Source of the DNA: Mycteria americana
Lineage: Eukaryota; Chordata; Aves; Ciconiiformes; Ciconiidae
Assembly (NCBI RefSeq): GCF_035582795.1
Contig: NC_134367.1
Span: 51,553,562 to 51,617,561 of the forward strand
Direction of reading: 5' to 3'
Length of the DNA stretch: 64,000 nucleotides
Within the stretch, counting starts at the first letter, position 1, and each line of letters starts with the position of its first letter. A model generated the notes under the pieces. That model ran no database searches. It was not told the DNA's origin and was given only the letters and a program-made list of their open reading frames with translations. Position numbers and translations under genes: made by a program. This document shows positions 10,613 to 25,600 of the stretch, piece after piece.

Positions 10613-13600
10613 CTGGAGAAGAAAAAACAAGCATTAGTGCTAACAAATCAAGTCTACTTGCAGCTAGTCAGCAGAGCAAGGTTTTACACCAATACCCTAT
10701 GGCTCTGCACTTAGGCAGAGATCCCACTTCCAGTTCGCTGTTGGTGACTAGAATTATGTCTGGCAGCAAGATTTGTCATTCTTCCCCAGATGAAGTTAGT
10801 CCATAGGAACCCTGAGCTACCTCTGATCATTTGGAAGCATGTTATGTCATCATCTGTCACCTGCAATTGAGGGAACTATCAAAGTGCCCATCCTAGCATT
10901 AGGAAATGTAGAGTTAAGCAAGCCAAGCAGATTTTTACAGGTCTTGATGCCTCTGACACAGGACACCTTTCTAAAGGCAGCTTAACCCCTCAGTTCTCAG
11001 TCTAATTCAACAGCAGTTAGCCCAGGCAGAGTTAAAGACTTACTCCACCAGGGGGTGTGAAGGTCTTCTGAAGGCTGACCACTGTTCAGAGCAGAGACTT
11101 ACCATGGTCACTGTTCCTAGCATGTACAAGCAGCACTGATGCACAGCCAGAGGGTACTGACCAATCTGTTAATTGCAGATGTCTTTAGATATGAAACATA
11201 GGAGACAAAGCTTGTCTGCTCTAGAAGAGACCACCACCTCTACTGTAGATTTAGTTTTGTTGCACATATAGACTGAGCCACCATCCCTTTAACAGTAAAG
11301 GAGCTGAAATTGAATTAGAAGACACTCCCAAGCTTGGAAGAAAGCCACAGGGTATTGCATTTAAACCCTTAAAATAACATGCAGCCTTCTGTGTAGGTAA
11401 AAATCCAAGAGAATCAGAATCCCTGGAAGCTGATCACTTATGGATATGAAAACCTAAAGCAGTTTGGTTTGAAAAAAGCTACATCCAATTTGGCTTCAAG
11501 ACAGGCTTTTTCCTTTAAGAGAGAAAGCCCCCCATCCTCCCTAGGACAGTTTGTCAGCCTTATGGCCTCCATATCTGTCAGAACATTTCTACTCTAAATG
11601 GAAGTTACCTAGCTGAACACATGTAATGCATAGTCAACCCCAGTGGCTCAGTATCAGTACTTCCACGCACTTTTGTGCATCTTCTCCAAATGTATCTATT
11701 AGTGCTTATTTCACCACAGGACAGATTCACCTGTCACTACTCACTTGTCATTGAGGGTGTCCTTTAATGAGGAAGCTGAGCTCTCCTATTCAGCATTGAC
11801 AGGTTATTTCAAGTGCAGTCATAAAACCTATCAATCTTGCCAGGTTCTAGTAAATAGGCAGCAGTCTCAAGCACTAGGTCACAAGGAAGACAGTCTGGAA
11901 TAACTAGTTTCTTACCCCCATCAGACCTGGCCTTGAACTTCAAGAGAAAGACACACAGGAGAAGATGAGGCAGCAGCATATTCCTTCTCCCTTTCAGGAA
12001 GGCTTGCAAATTGGTAGCTGAATTGCAAGACTAGATCTGATCTCTCAGATTCAGCTCTTGGTTTCACATGAATACCTCAGTCTGCATTAGCTTTTTCTCA
12101 GTATTCTTCTCTAAAGTGACCCTTACACAGAGCAGTTGCTACTTCAAAAATTTTCATGTATCCCAAAGTCAGGTTCAGGCAGACAAGTGTGTTGCAACAT
12201 AGCTACCCCTGTGAAAGTTGTAGGTAGTATTGACAGTGGTGCCAGCAAGCTGGCCCAAGAGAGCTGACTCAGGTAAGCTGCACTGCTGTGATTTAGTCCC
12301 TCTTGATTTTTATATGTAGAGGGACAAAGCTTCTCAACAACATCCTGGATATCAAGAACTGGTATTGGTGCATCAAGATCTTTGATACAGTCATATCAGT
12401 TATCTGAGGGACTCCTCTAGTTCTAGGAGCAAAGACCAGCTTTGAGAATGCAGTAATGTGACTGTATTATGCTAATTACCTCAGCACTAATTTCACTAGT
12501 ACCCAGAGTACTTGGTAGAAGTCTTAAAGCTTCTACATGGTTCAAAACTTTAATTAGTAAATATTTGCTTGATGAGTTGGTCATGCCATTAAGAATAAGT
12601 TGATGAGGTTGAATAGCTAGGAGTTCTGCCTGAAGAATCTTATTCCAGCTGTACTCAAGTCTTCCACTACATCAATACCTACATTATCAGCCTGCTTTTA
12701 TGTTTCAAAGGAGGAGAAATTGACCAAGAAGTTTTACACTTCCACAAGATCAATGTAATTACTTGCTGTAGGACTGAACAAGTGATACCAGTGAACTGGC
12801 CACTCTATTTGTCAGCTATACTGAGTTTTTCAGAGATTCCAGTTAAGACAACTGTTTCACTATCAGCTGCTTCAGAACATAAACAGCCCTCTTCCCCCAC
12901 ATATTGCTAGACTCAGCATACAAAACTTTCAGTAAGTGCATTTCTTCCACATTTAATATAGAGTCCCAAGCCTACGTGGATAAAAGTTGTACTTCGGTCA
13001 TGACTGCCTTGATTGTACAGCCTTAAAAAATAAACCACATTCCGCCCTACTATAAGCACATCTGCCTTTGTGTAGTGTAAATGCAAAACTAGATGCCTTG
13101 GAAATTCATTCCACTTGTCTTTCAACAGAGGAAAGAGCATTCTGAAGCATTTTATCTGCTCAGAACCATTAGCGATACCTCTAAACTCAGCTAACAAGCA
13201 ACTACGTGAAGAAAAACTTAAGAGATTTCATACAGTCACACATAGCTTACTTGCACAAGACAGACAGTTTTAGTGAACTAGTCACCTGCAACTCCAAGCC
13301 ACATGCCTGAACTGACTAAGAATAACTGACAAGCAGATGAAGTTCTGGCTTAATTCACAGACATCCTCTGTCCCTCTTAAACAGCATTACTATTGAACAA
13401 GATTAAAATGCTAGTGGAACTGACAAGCTTGAGCTTTTAAAGGGAGCAGTCCCAAATCCAGTTGGTCTGAACAGTGTTGGCTCTAGAGACCAGAAGAGCT
13501 GGTAAACTGACAGTATTCCTTCTTACCCACTGTTTGGATCCACATTGTTGAAGAGATTAAAGTAGCTCTTCAGGTCACTATATGGAGAGTAGTTAGTAGT

Positions 13601-16600
13601 GTCAGGTGGTAGAAAGAATCATAAGACTTTGTCACTATAATTTCTGCTCACCCTTTGAAAGGCAGCAACAAAACCCAAAGTGTCTATTTCAAATTATGTA
13701 TGTGCATACCTCGGGTAGTGTTTTTACATTTCAGAAAGATTCTCATGATGATTGGGGAAAATATGCATCATTATACAAGCTGATAATACCTCACATCTGC
13801 AATCAAAGTAAACTGCTGTAAACCCATTGTAAGGTCCATTGTTCACCCAATGGAAGATACCTTTTCAGAAATGAAAAAGTAGAACTATTTTGAACGCTAT
13901 AATTTTAGTAGTAATTTGCATATATTAACAACACTACTAACATTCATTTCAGCTGTTCAGGTAAGCATTAAGATATCCAAACTAAATGCTGGATGAGCAA
14001 TGTTAGTATGTCCTACTGCAAGATTATGTGAAAGTTATTATTCTGAACCTAGTGCAGCTACCATAGTTAGAAGATTAGCAGCTTTAATTCAGTTTTTCTG
14101 GAGCTGAGTTCTAGGTTTGTCTCCAGATAACTAGACCCAACACTTACTTGTTTATGAATTGTTCAAGAGCCTGCTTCCTTTCCTCTATAAAGGAATCATC
14201 AAATATGCCATCATCCCCTCGGAAGGGGAGCTGACGGAGAAGAGCTTTTCCTGGTAGAGGTGGTACCACAACCTGAAAGATTTAGAAAAAAGTGTCCTTC
14301 AGTGCAGCCTGTAAGTTTATACACTTCCTACACCACCTCTTCCTCCTAGAGGACCCAACTCAATCACATCCCTAGTGAAGTAATAAAACATGACCAGAGA
14401 ACAATATCTGCCATAGAGGTAAGTTGAATTCACGTAGTTTAACTCTGAATTAACACAAAAGCAGTAGACAGCTTCTTGCATTGTACAACTGAGGTTTGCT
14501 GAAAGACAGTTTTAGCTCTGACCATTTTCAACCACAGTATCTGCTCTATGATATATATGCTTTATAACATAATGATAACATTTCAGCATCACTACTCTTT
14601 GTATGTCTATGAAGACTTGTATTTACCTTTCGTTTTACCCACCTTGCTTTCTCTTTCTAGTTCATTCCTTAGCCATTCAAAGTCACTGTATCTTCTTCTG
14701 ACTGTAGATTCTTTCAATTTGAAGATAGGTAGATTTGTCTGAAAACAAGAACATAAGCTATCGATTAGACAAATTAGAAGTTTTGATAAGCAGAAGCAAG
14801 AAACAAGCTGTTACATTACAAATTAGTTCCACTTCAGCAACAACAACAGTATCGAGAAACACTCAAGATAAAACTCTATCTGTATTTCTGTAAGCTACAT
14901 GAGTAAGCTGAGCCTCAAACTGCTTAACTGTGGGCCTCATTTATATGGCATCCTAGTCACTGTTATTTTGCCACCATATCACCTAGCAGAATAGCAGATT
15001 TGCTGGTCACTTGAGGAGATGTTCCTAAGGTTGCACAAGCATCTTCTATTCTTACTGTCTCAGGAGCTGAATTCCCGATGCCAGTATATGTACAAAGTCA
15101 GGGGGGAGGAGAGGGGAAGAAAAAGTCTTTGTAATCCACACGGGCTCCTCTTACTGCATTCAAGGGAGTGTTTCAGGTACCAGCATAGGACATTAACCAA
15201 GCTTCCTGTACTCTTCTGCTACCTGATACATGGCCTCCAACACTTTTAAAAGCCAAACCAGCAACTCCTAAAGTGAATGCATTCAGGATAGATAAAGCTG
15301 AAGATTTGCTAGTACAAGCTGCCAAGTTTGGATAGCTCCAAAGAAGTCAACAAGGCTGAGATGCAACACAGCATTCAGTGCTGATGAGATCAGACTGGTT
15401 TGCTACAAAGTTAAAGCAAGTAGAGCTTGATGAGGCAGAACTTTCCTAAACAAGGCTAGGAGTCAGCTCCCGACTCTAACACCCTTGAAAGAGACATCAA
15501 ATTGGAGCCAGGCTATAATGCTGCACAAGACCACGTTCAATACATGACTACTTTGATAGGTGTCCTTACACAAACTTGTGTAAGAGCCTATATTACTTCT
15601 ATTCATTCTTGGGGTGCAGGGTTATCCTGTTGTTGTAATCCAACTTGCACATTATTTTAAGACTATACATCAAGAGAGCACTCTCCTAATGACATCCCCA
15701 GAAAGGAAAGCTCCAAGATCATAATCTGAAGCTTAAATGTTGTTGAGATGGCAAACTGGCTAGAATGTTACAAAAATGATTTTAGTAGGTCATAACTCCT
15801 ACAGACAACACCAAGAGTCTGTAATTGCCATACATAATCAGCACTAACAGAATAAAGCTTACTGTTGTCAGACTGCATATTCACTGTCTTATAGACCTTG
15901 AAAGATGACTCTTGAGGAATATCCTAGGAAGCTGATGTTCACATGGGAGGGACCACAGTTATCCCCAGTTTTCCTGTTTACTACTGTGCTTCTGCCTTCT
16001 CAGCTAGTGCCTTCTGATTTTTTGCTGTTTTATTTTTCAAGTTGTAAGCCATCTCACTCAGCTTCTGGTGCCAGTTTGAGTGGATGTCCCTGTACAATAC
16101 CATTTGTAGGCTGTTACGCTTAAGCTACATTGAGTGATACTTTTGGCTGCTCAAAACAGGTTTAATTGCAGAGATACTTTCCTGCACTAGGCAGGCCTAT
16201 GACTACAGGCCATTGTATTACTGCCAGCCAATAACAAGTTTTTGGCTGTCACAGTTCAAAAGTACTTGAGAAGTTAGATGTGTACTTTCACATTATGCTA
16301 TTTAGTCCATAATTTACAGATGATAAAGCACAGAACAGTATTTTGTTATGAAATCTTATTGCTAAATGTTTAAAAGTACTCAAGCTCTCCTTTCCAGGTA
16401 AAACATTTTTTGATTGTACTAGTGACTAATAATAAAATTGCACTTAAGACTATTATGTCAGAAGTCAGGCTTTATAAATAATGACTCTCATCTTGAGAAT
16501 AAGAATACTCTACTCAAGAGTAAATAAAGCTAGGTTCCCCACAGTGCATGAAGGAGATTCCCAGAAGTGAAGTACTGGATTATTTTTCTCCAATTTCAGC

Positions 16601-19600
16601 TATTGGCTTTTTAATCGAGTTCAGCCTTCCACATTACAACATCAACTCTTTGTCAGTGTCTCAGGTAGAAAGTCCTTTACAATATTTAACATATAGGCTC
16701 TCACCTGCAGAAAATATCCCATTCTTCTCTCAAGTTACTCACAAGAGGGATTAGAACTGAATAAAAGCAGCTAAAAAAACCAATGAGTTCCCAGGTCTTC
16801 AGGAACTCTTTTCATGCTTCTGAGCATGAAGTCTGTAAAGTTAATCTCTAAACAACATATCATACTTACAGGTACAATGTGGGGGTAGAAGTACCAACTG
16901 AGCTCATTTTACCTTCCACATTCTCTTTTGAACTCTTGACATGCTAGCCCAGCTAGCAAGTTGGAGAAAAGGACAGTTAGAGTACTTGTTTTGCCTTTGA
17001 ATTGAAAAGTTTTCTCCAATTTTGATCATAAGCACTGGAAATGTTCAAACTGAAGTGTATGCTAGAAGGCTCCCAGTAAATTAAATTGCTTACAAGTCAC
17101 AACTTGACAACTACATGCTAAAGGAAAGTGTGTGTACCCTGTCCTTTGGTCTGGATATGAATTAGAGTGATCTGTTGAGATTAACTTCTAAACCTCATGT
17201 TCCTTAACATCCAGAAACCGCAGCAATTCTCCTTCCTCCAGAAATCAGTACTGATAGAGCAGTGTTCTTCAGATATGCAGCTGTTAGAAAGGATCTATTT
17301 AAAAAAACAGTTTGAGAGTCCTGTTTTATACTGCTTAACCTATTTACATCTTAGGTCCCTATTTTTAACTCAGGATATACTTCCACCTGAAGTTACTGTA
17401 TGTGCCTCTCATTAAGGATTATTACCCTGTTTAAGCAGACCACTTTTTCCCTCAGTAGGAAGAGTTTCTGTGTGTCCTACTGCCTCCATCTACCATGGAT
17501 AGGTGGTTTTCATTAAGCAAGGCAGACAGCTGCTGAAACACGGGCTAACATTGGGCAAGAATTTGGTAGGAGACAACTCTAAGGTGTCAACAGAAACTTT
17601 CAATTTCTATTTAAGTGTCACTTCAAGACCATACAGCATATCAAAGTTATTCTCAGCTTCACCATTTATGTTGAGTTATCCTTGTTTAGTCACTGAGCTG
17701 CCAGTAGCTATTCTGAACGCTGTTAGTGTTTTGTTTGTCTGCTAGACCAGAGATGAGACTAAGGCACAAAACTTGAAGTCAGGCTAGTTTCATTTTTACA
17801 AACATTTCTCCCTGTGTTCATTCAGCATTATAGTGTCAGTTTTCTGGCCTCCTGATGTGCTAAGTCTACTGTCATGAAACTCGTGACCCAGTTTGACACA
17901 GCCCCTGGAGCATAGCTCATTCCTCCAATAAATTCAGCATAATTACTGCTGCAATTATTTCTTCTACAGTGTAATAATTAGTCTCATTTTTATCAAAAGC
18001 ATTTTCAACAACTTCCTAGTCTGAAACCATGCCTCCTAGCAGTTTGAATGCAAGTCCTCAACCTGAAAGGATTACACATTACCCAAGACATTAGACAATC
18101 AGAAGTCACTAGTCAGAATTGCAGATAAAGCATTATTCCAGAAGGACCAATAAACCAGCTCTGCAGAAGTCCCACATAGCCCAAAATTCTAAGAATAGAA
18201 AGATGCTAAGACAAGACAGATTCTGTCTAGCACTGTTTCTGTATCAGACAATATGTATACACCCATTAGGCTTTCTCTGACTACTGTCAAACTAACAGTC
18301 TGTGTTCTGCTGGGTGAGTTAATGGCCAACCCAATACACTGGAACAAACATTGTCAGAACTGGTGCCAAGTTAAATTACATAGTTAAACAGCAGATGACA
18401 AACCCAGACCCTTAAGTCACTCCTGCATTCCTCCACTTGGATACCAAATGAGTTTCTACAGTCATTTGGCTAGTGTTCAACAAACTGGTAATGGGAAGCA
18501 GTGGTTGCCTGCTAATAGATTTCAGGGCAAAACCTGTATTCACAGAAAGCATGTTCCTTCAGCTATATTTATGTTATCACATATTCAAACTGCAAGTCCA
18601 ACTCCAAGCTCAGGAAGTTCCCAGTTCACCTCAGAAGCAAATGACAGTCCTAAGACAGTAGCTTGGATAACCAGATAACAGTCTTTCAGCTGTTACTATG
18701 GTCAATCCCTGAGGTATGCCCAGTTAGATGTCCGAAAATTGTTTATGTATACAAGTAAGGAGACTTTCACAGGCAGAATGCAAGTAGTTTGAGTACTAGT
18801 TGATACTGTCCATTCAGCTTCAGATACACAGTTCTCCAATGCAGCCATTCTGGTATACAGGTTACCTTAAATGGAGGAGGAAAACTAGAGTACTTTACTT
18901 AAAATTACAAACTGATGTATTTTAAATAATTTTAAACATTGTTATCTAGACTAGATTAATTTATCCAGTGAGTGGAAAAAGCCTTGCAAATAGCCAGGCT
19001 TGCTCCTACAGATTTGTTTCCAGACATAAATTGAACACAAATAGCATCTGAGTTCCTTCTAAGAGCTTGCTGACACTCCACAAGATTGACTCTGAATGTC
19101 ACTGCAGCCCAGTCCACCCCCACAACTGCAGAAACTCCACAGCTGTAGTTGTCCAGGATAGTTTGAGGTAAATTTGATTCATTTCCTCATCTGCCAATGT
19201 AACACTCATCAGCAGCACTGCATTGCCCATGTCTCCCACTCCTAACAGGCTGAGAATAAAGCTGCACTGTTGCCATAGCACCTACTTTGATGTTGTCTTT
19301 TCAAGTAGGTTATGGTAGCCTTGATACAACTCTATTTCCATTAAAATAGAGTGAAAGAAAGCACTTAGCTCACTTTTGATAGAGGTTTGTGGCCTTGACT
19401 CTCAGAAGCTAAATTCAAGCTTCTTACTATCTCTTCATACAAGCTGTAATCTTTGTCAAGAGACTACACCCTTGGGCTACATTTACAGTCAGCCAATGGG
19501 AGCTCTGGGGTATTACAGTAAGTAGCATTCAGGGTGGATAAAAAAGTACTATGGTTTTCCTAATGCAAGAGCCTGCTGTCCTTTAGCACAAGAAACTGGC

Positions 19601-22600
19601 TCCAGCAGTCCACTGTTATTACAGAAACCTTGCCAGTGGTTTGCTTCCTTCCCAACTTGACATAAGCAGCTACCTCCCATTTCCTACAATTATAAAAAGC
19701 AAGAAAGAAGGCAAACATGCTCTAAACTTCAGTTGCTAGAAGTTCAGATTTTTGCTGTGTACTTTACTGAAGGAAAGCCTCTTTCCCCACTGCAAAAGGT
19801 CAGATAAGAGGTTGTTATTTTCTAAGCTTCAATCCTTTTGATCAAAGGAGAGTTCTACCTCCCCTTTTATCCAATTGGTGTCCAAGGCTACTGAAGGTAT
19901 GTTACTTGCAAAAAGTATAAAGTTACTAGAACACTGAAAAATCTGACCACATGTATCCACCCAAGTTGTAAACAACGCTGACTTAAGCGATACCAAGAAC
20001 TATAGAACTTCCCACTCTACATTACTGAGACATGGAAGCAGGATGTTTTCCATTTTAAAGACTAAGACAGTAAAATCCTAGTAGGAACACAACCACAAAG
20101 ACTATAAGTCTTTAGACAAAAGTTAACCTTTGCCAAGTCCAATCCCTTGAGCCTAGAGCTAGTCTATGAAAATTTGTGTAGGGGTGTTTGTTTTTTTGCC
20201 AAGCAGCATCTATTCACCTGATCAAGTTCATCAACATCATGAACAGCTGAATTATGGTGTGCCACAGTCAAAAGGCTCAAAGCATGGTAAGTCTAGAAAA
20301 ACAGATTGTTTAGTGATTCTTTATTCTTCAGGTTGCATCCTCAGAAGCCAAGGGTAAAAACAGGAGCTCACTGAGAAGGACACATTCAGGCAAAGGCTTT
20401 TACAACACCCAGACAGAATTAGTAACTCTAGATAATTATTTCAGGGTTAGCAAGCCAAAGCCTCCTTTGAAATACCAGACATCCCTTTTAGAGAAGGGAT
20501 TGCTACTTTTACACAAGTGCAAGGTATAACTGCTATATGCTCTGGTTTGGCCTACTGTAAGGTTACCATTCATTTCTCATTGAAAATGACTGAAGAGGGA
20601 TCATGTTAAGTTGATGCTTTAGCATCATTAGCTGACATCTACCAGCTACGGTCAAATGGGGCCAACAAAATTGCAGTGAATGGCTGCAATTGATAGTTTT
20701 TGAGGAAGAAAAGTTTTAACGGGCTTTGCAAGCTAGACACAGTCCAGTATCCCTACATTTCACCAACTTGCAAGAAGCAAGAGATAAATAACTAGTATAG
20801 AAGTAAGTATACTAAGTAGCAAAAAATTCTCTTCATATTTCCAGTTTTATTGGAGAAGTAACCTTCACTTTAAGTAGCCACCTAACAGCTACAGAAAGGC
20901 CAATAGCTCCTGTTCATTAATTTGTAGCACATCTTAATACTTAAGGGGTGCTGCAGCTTAGCCCCATAGAAATAGTCTCTGAAGCTTTATTTTCAGATAT
21001 AGAGGTGGCTTTAAACCACTTAAGTTAGTGTAAAACCCAGAAGAAAGTGAAGCTCTAACTTATAATCATACTGTCAAGATTGGCTTCATGGCCAACACAA
21101 ACTGTACTGTCATGTGCCCCAGAAGATAATCCCACTACAGTAGTTTTGAGCTGGATTCTCAAGAAATAGACACAGAAGGAATACGTTTGTGGACCTGTCT
21201 TCAGTTGGTAAAATATTTGTTTTTATACCTTGACCAGAAGGTTAGGGTTTCTCCATCCTTCTCACATCAAAAAAGTTACAGCAGCAACAGCAACCTCACA
21301 CCCTTCACTCAGTGCTACAGCCACACAGGGCATTTGGATTATGTACTTGCTAAAACCACTGCCAGTAGTGCAACTGGCATTGCATTAGCAAGTGAAAAAG
21401 CTTTAAAGAAAATACTTCCCCTACAGTTAGAAGCTCATAAATCTACACTGCATTATTTCCCCAGATGAAAAACAGTAGAGACCTGAGCGCTGTAAAGTTC
21501 AGGCTGACACTTTTTTGGCAGGCCATCTAAAAATAAAGATGTATCAAAATACTCTGGCATCACATGCCTACCTGGATCACAGCCATCTGTCCTACAAAGA
21601 TTAGTCATTGTTCTGTTTGATTTGGTCTGTTCAGCACTGTACTAGAGTGCACTCTTAATACACAACAATCAAGGCCCACATTGTATGCACAGAAATAAAA
21701 AGAGTCCAAGTCACTAGTTAAACTAATCTACTAATAAGAAGCACTATTCAGAGACTGGGTTATTTTATTTACACAGTAACAGACATCAACACCAAACTAG
21801 TTCAGTACCTTTCAACTAGGCTCTTGAACTTAGTTTAATCAAAAACCTCTACAGAAAAATCAGCTGCTCAGAGCAAATACATGCAATAAACTTGTAAACC
21901 CAGTCTCCCTGCTTCGGAAGTTTTTCATTCAAGCCATTCCACTTCTATGTCTCCCTAGTCAGTGTCCTGGGAAGTTCTTAGCCTTCCAGCTATCCTTTTC
22001 TGAATTACTGCTCAAGGGAACAGTTAATGTTTGTAAAGGTGCAGTACCTGAGCTGTAGAACAGCAAAACAAAGTCACCTGAATCAGTGCATTTTTAGTCT
22101 TAAGAGGAGTCTAAAAATATCTAACTGGAAGCAGTGTGTAGAATAGGATATTAAAAGAGTAATTAACTACAGTTAGAGCAGACTTGCAGTGTGATGCAAG
22201 ATTTGCAGTAGTAGAGAAATAGAGAATTAGTGCTGATTATGCATTCCTAAATACATCCACACTGAGTCAGTGTTTAGTCATTACTCCACCACAAGCTTCA
22301 CTGACTACGAAACTGAACAATGCTGAAGTCAACTACATGTACCAGCAGATTTGATTCTTCTTATGGTGGGAGAAGAGTCTGCAGCTTCAAACCCTGCCAA
22401 ACACATGAAGGACAGGAAATTTGGTACTGTTCAAGGACAGAACATTTCAAAGTCACATTCACCAGATCGAGTGCCACTTTGCAAAACCATGGCATAAGAC
22501 AAGTGCTGAGCAAGTTACACTTTCAGTTCATTTACCATCTTACTCTGACTTCATTTGATCACAGAAGTCAGACTCAAATCAGTCACTCAAGTCAGACTAC

Positions 22601-25600
22601 TATAAATATGCTGAAATGCAAATATTGTATCCAAGCTAGGTCTTGAAAAAATGGGTTAAGATGAGAACAGACTTTCAAACGCAGCTCAAGCTTAGCAGTA
22701 CTTTGATATACTTCCCCAATCCTTTGGGACCAATACTATTCTTAACACTGCAGGCACTTCACAGCCTGTGTGTTCACTTCCTTCTCCACACTGGGTCTAT
22801 GTAGTCAAGTAGCTCTGCAGGTCTACAGAAGTCTTTCTGCAGAAGATGCAGGAAAGGTGACTGCTGCCGTAAAGAGCATTGGCACCACCAAAGTGATACA
22901 TTTCACAACATCTGGAAGCACAGCAGCAAGGCATTACCTTTCTACACCTCAAGACAAGCCACTGAGCTGTGGAACCTCAAGAAGCTAAGGTGTGCTTTAG
23001 TGCCAAGTTTCATCATACTGATGAGAGGCAACAGGCCATTCAACATTAAAGAACAGAATTAAGACAAAGGCTTTTTGTTTAACTTTGGTTTGACTAAATA
23101 GAATTCTTTAACTACTTGGACTAGTAGCTCCTGTAGCAGGTATTTTATTTTAGTTCTAACTGTCAGTTTGAACATTAATGACTTCTCTGCAAGTTCTTAC
23201 TAACCATAAACAGATAATTTAACCTTTTAGTCTAGGTGACAGATCCAGCTAAAACAGGCAGCACAGAAGTCACTTTTACAGAAGTAACAGATGAACTGGT
23301 GTTAACAAAGGGAAATTTTTCCAAATGTAGCAAGTTCCTGGATATCCATATTCTTTGTTGACAGTATTCTAACCAATGTCATTATCTCCTATGGCACTGC
23401 TTTTACAGTGGGTGTACAGCTCTGAAGTGTGTCACCAGTTGTTGGGATCAGAGTTAGGTTGTAAAGCTTACATCTTGTCTCCTTAAAGGATTTAGCAACT
23501 GAAGCTGTTGCACAGAATCTGTTTGAATGAAGATGTTCCCATTGACCCACTTACCAGGAAAACTATTTGTCTCAGCTACAGAAGTTAAACGATACCTGGA
23601 ACTGGATTGAGGACTGCAGACATGCTGTAGGATGATAATATGACAACTGTCATTTGTTCTACATTTGCTTCCCAGAATTCAGAGAGAGAACTGGCTTACA
23701 GCCCATAAATAGTAACAGGTATTCACATGCTCTTGCATGTGAGTACAAGAGTGTTGACATGCACAAGCCCACCCTGAAAAGGTGTAACAAGTAGAAGGGA
23801 ACCACCACCCCTCTGGTGGTGGTTCCTGAGTGAACAGCATATGGCATGCAAGGGTATTTACACAGAGAACTTAACTGTTGGTTCACACTTTTGAGGAAAA
23901 GGTATGGGCAGTGAAATAGTTTGTTGTGTTACTTTAGCAGGCAGTCTAGTTGATTATGTTAGTTTTAATCACTGCACAGTCACCATACTGTGATCATCCA
24001 GACACTTTTAGATGAGATGACTACTTTATCAAGTTTTATTTCACTAGAAAAAGCACTTGGAGCTTTATACTGTACTGCATTGTTCTCCTTTTTAGCTCAC
24101 CCTAAGCCTTCACACAAAGGATAATTTAGAATGGTACAAACTCACTGCCTAATGCTGCTGATGGAAAGCAAATTCAAGTATCCTGTCAAGAACATGACCC
24201 ACTCAAATTTGCTATTTTAGCACTGCAGGATGGCATCTTCCATCATTTACCATTACTGAACAAGACATTTGACTTTCATTGCCAAGCTGTACTGTAGTGG
24301 CATACCACCACATTGTGTGCCTTATACTGCCTGCTACAGTGGAAAGGTTTCTCTCATCACCTTGTCCAGTTGGCTGAAAACAGAATGTTATTTAATGCAA
24401 GTTCAGGCTCAAAGTCAATACTTTGGCCAACTGACCATCTGTTAAGTAAGCTGCCCCACTAGAAGTGCTGTATAGGTTCTACCTGCAGCACTCAGAACTG
24501 AACTGCTTGTTAAAGTATCATCATTTACCACAACGCACAGCCATCCTACTAGCCTGCACAGAGACAACACGCTATGAAAAACTTTCCTAAGTACTGAAAT
24601 ACAATTGACTTGCTTATCCAGTAGTATACTGCTAAGTAGTCTACCCAAAACTTTTGAGTTCCCCATTAGGCTTTCCAGCTTCCACCAGAACTTGATGAGT
24701 ACATCAATACAAGAACTAAAGCATGAGGTTGTTCCACTTGTTGCTTTCCAAGCAACAGATATGCTTCAGCTGCAATACCAGTAGAAAGCTTGCCAATAAA
24801 AGCTTTGGGGGAACTCTGCAGTATTTCACACAAGTACATTTTGCAAGATATTAGTTATCAGACATCAGTTCAACAGTCTGCTAGCAAGCTCAGTCTTCCC
24901 CAAAAAAGTTAAGCTTTGAGATTCAGACAAAGCAATAAAGATAGAATTACCCTTGGACCAAGTTTGTAAACACCACAACAATGGTACAAGTCTAATTGCT
25001 TCAACACAAACTTGAATCTCAGTGTCATCTCTGACAATGTTTCTGGCTTAGTGTGGTCTCCAGCCATAACATGAGACTGTCCAATAGCTTTACCAGAACT
25101 TGGCAGCACTTAAGCCATCCACTTCTGCACCACTTCACATTTTAATGTTGGTGCTAGTTGAAGACAGCTTTCCAAACATGACACGGGTAACTCACTCCAC
25201 CTTCTCAGGTTTGTTCTGCTAGCACTGCTGGGGGAAACTGCAAATGTCAGCTGCTACTTTCTGTGACCACAAGCAGTTGTCAAACCACAGAGGCTAGCTG
25301 GTGGCTATTGTCTGCCACGCTCCAACAAGCAGCTTATAGTACAAGGCCTACCTTTTAGAAATACAATACTACAGCAATTCAAGTTTGAACTCTTCTCCCA
25401 TGCTGAAACTTGCATATTAGCAACATAGTCTGTGTTCTGCTGAGAAGCAGTCAACTGATACAAGTTTAGACAGTGAACATAATTCTGCATGACTTGTATT
25501 ACCTGCTCTGTAGCCTTCCAGCATACAGAGACCTAAAACTCAATTTTACAGTTCATGATAGCTATGAATGTATACAGCATGGATGCACTATGTGTACAGT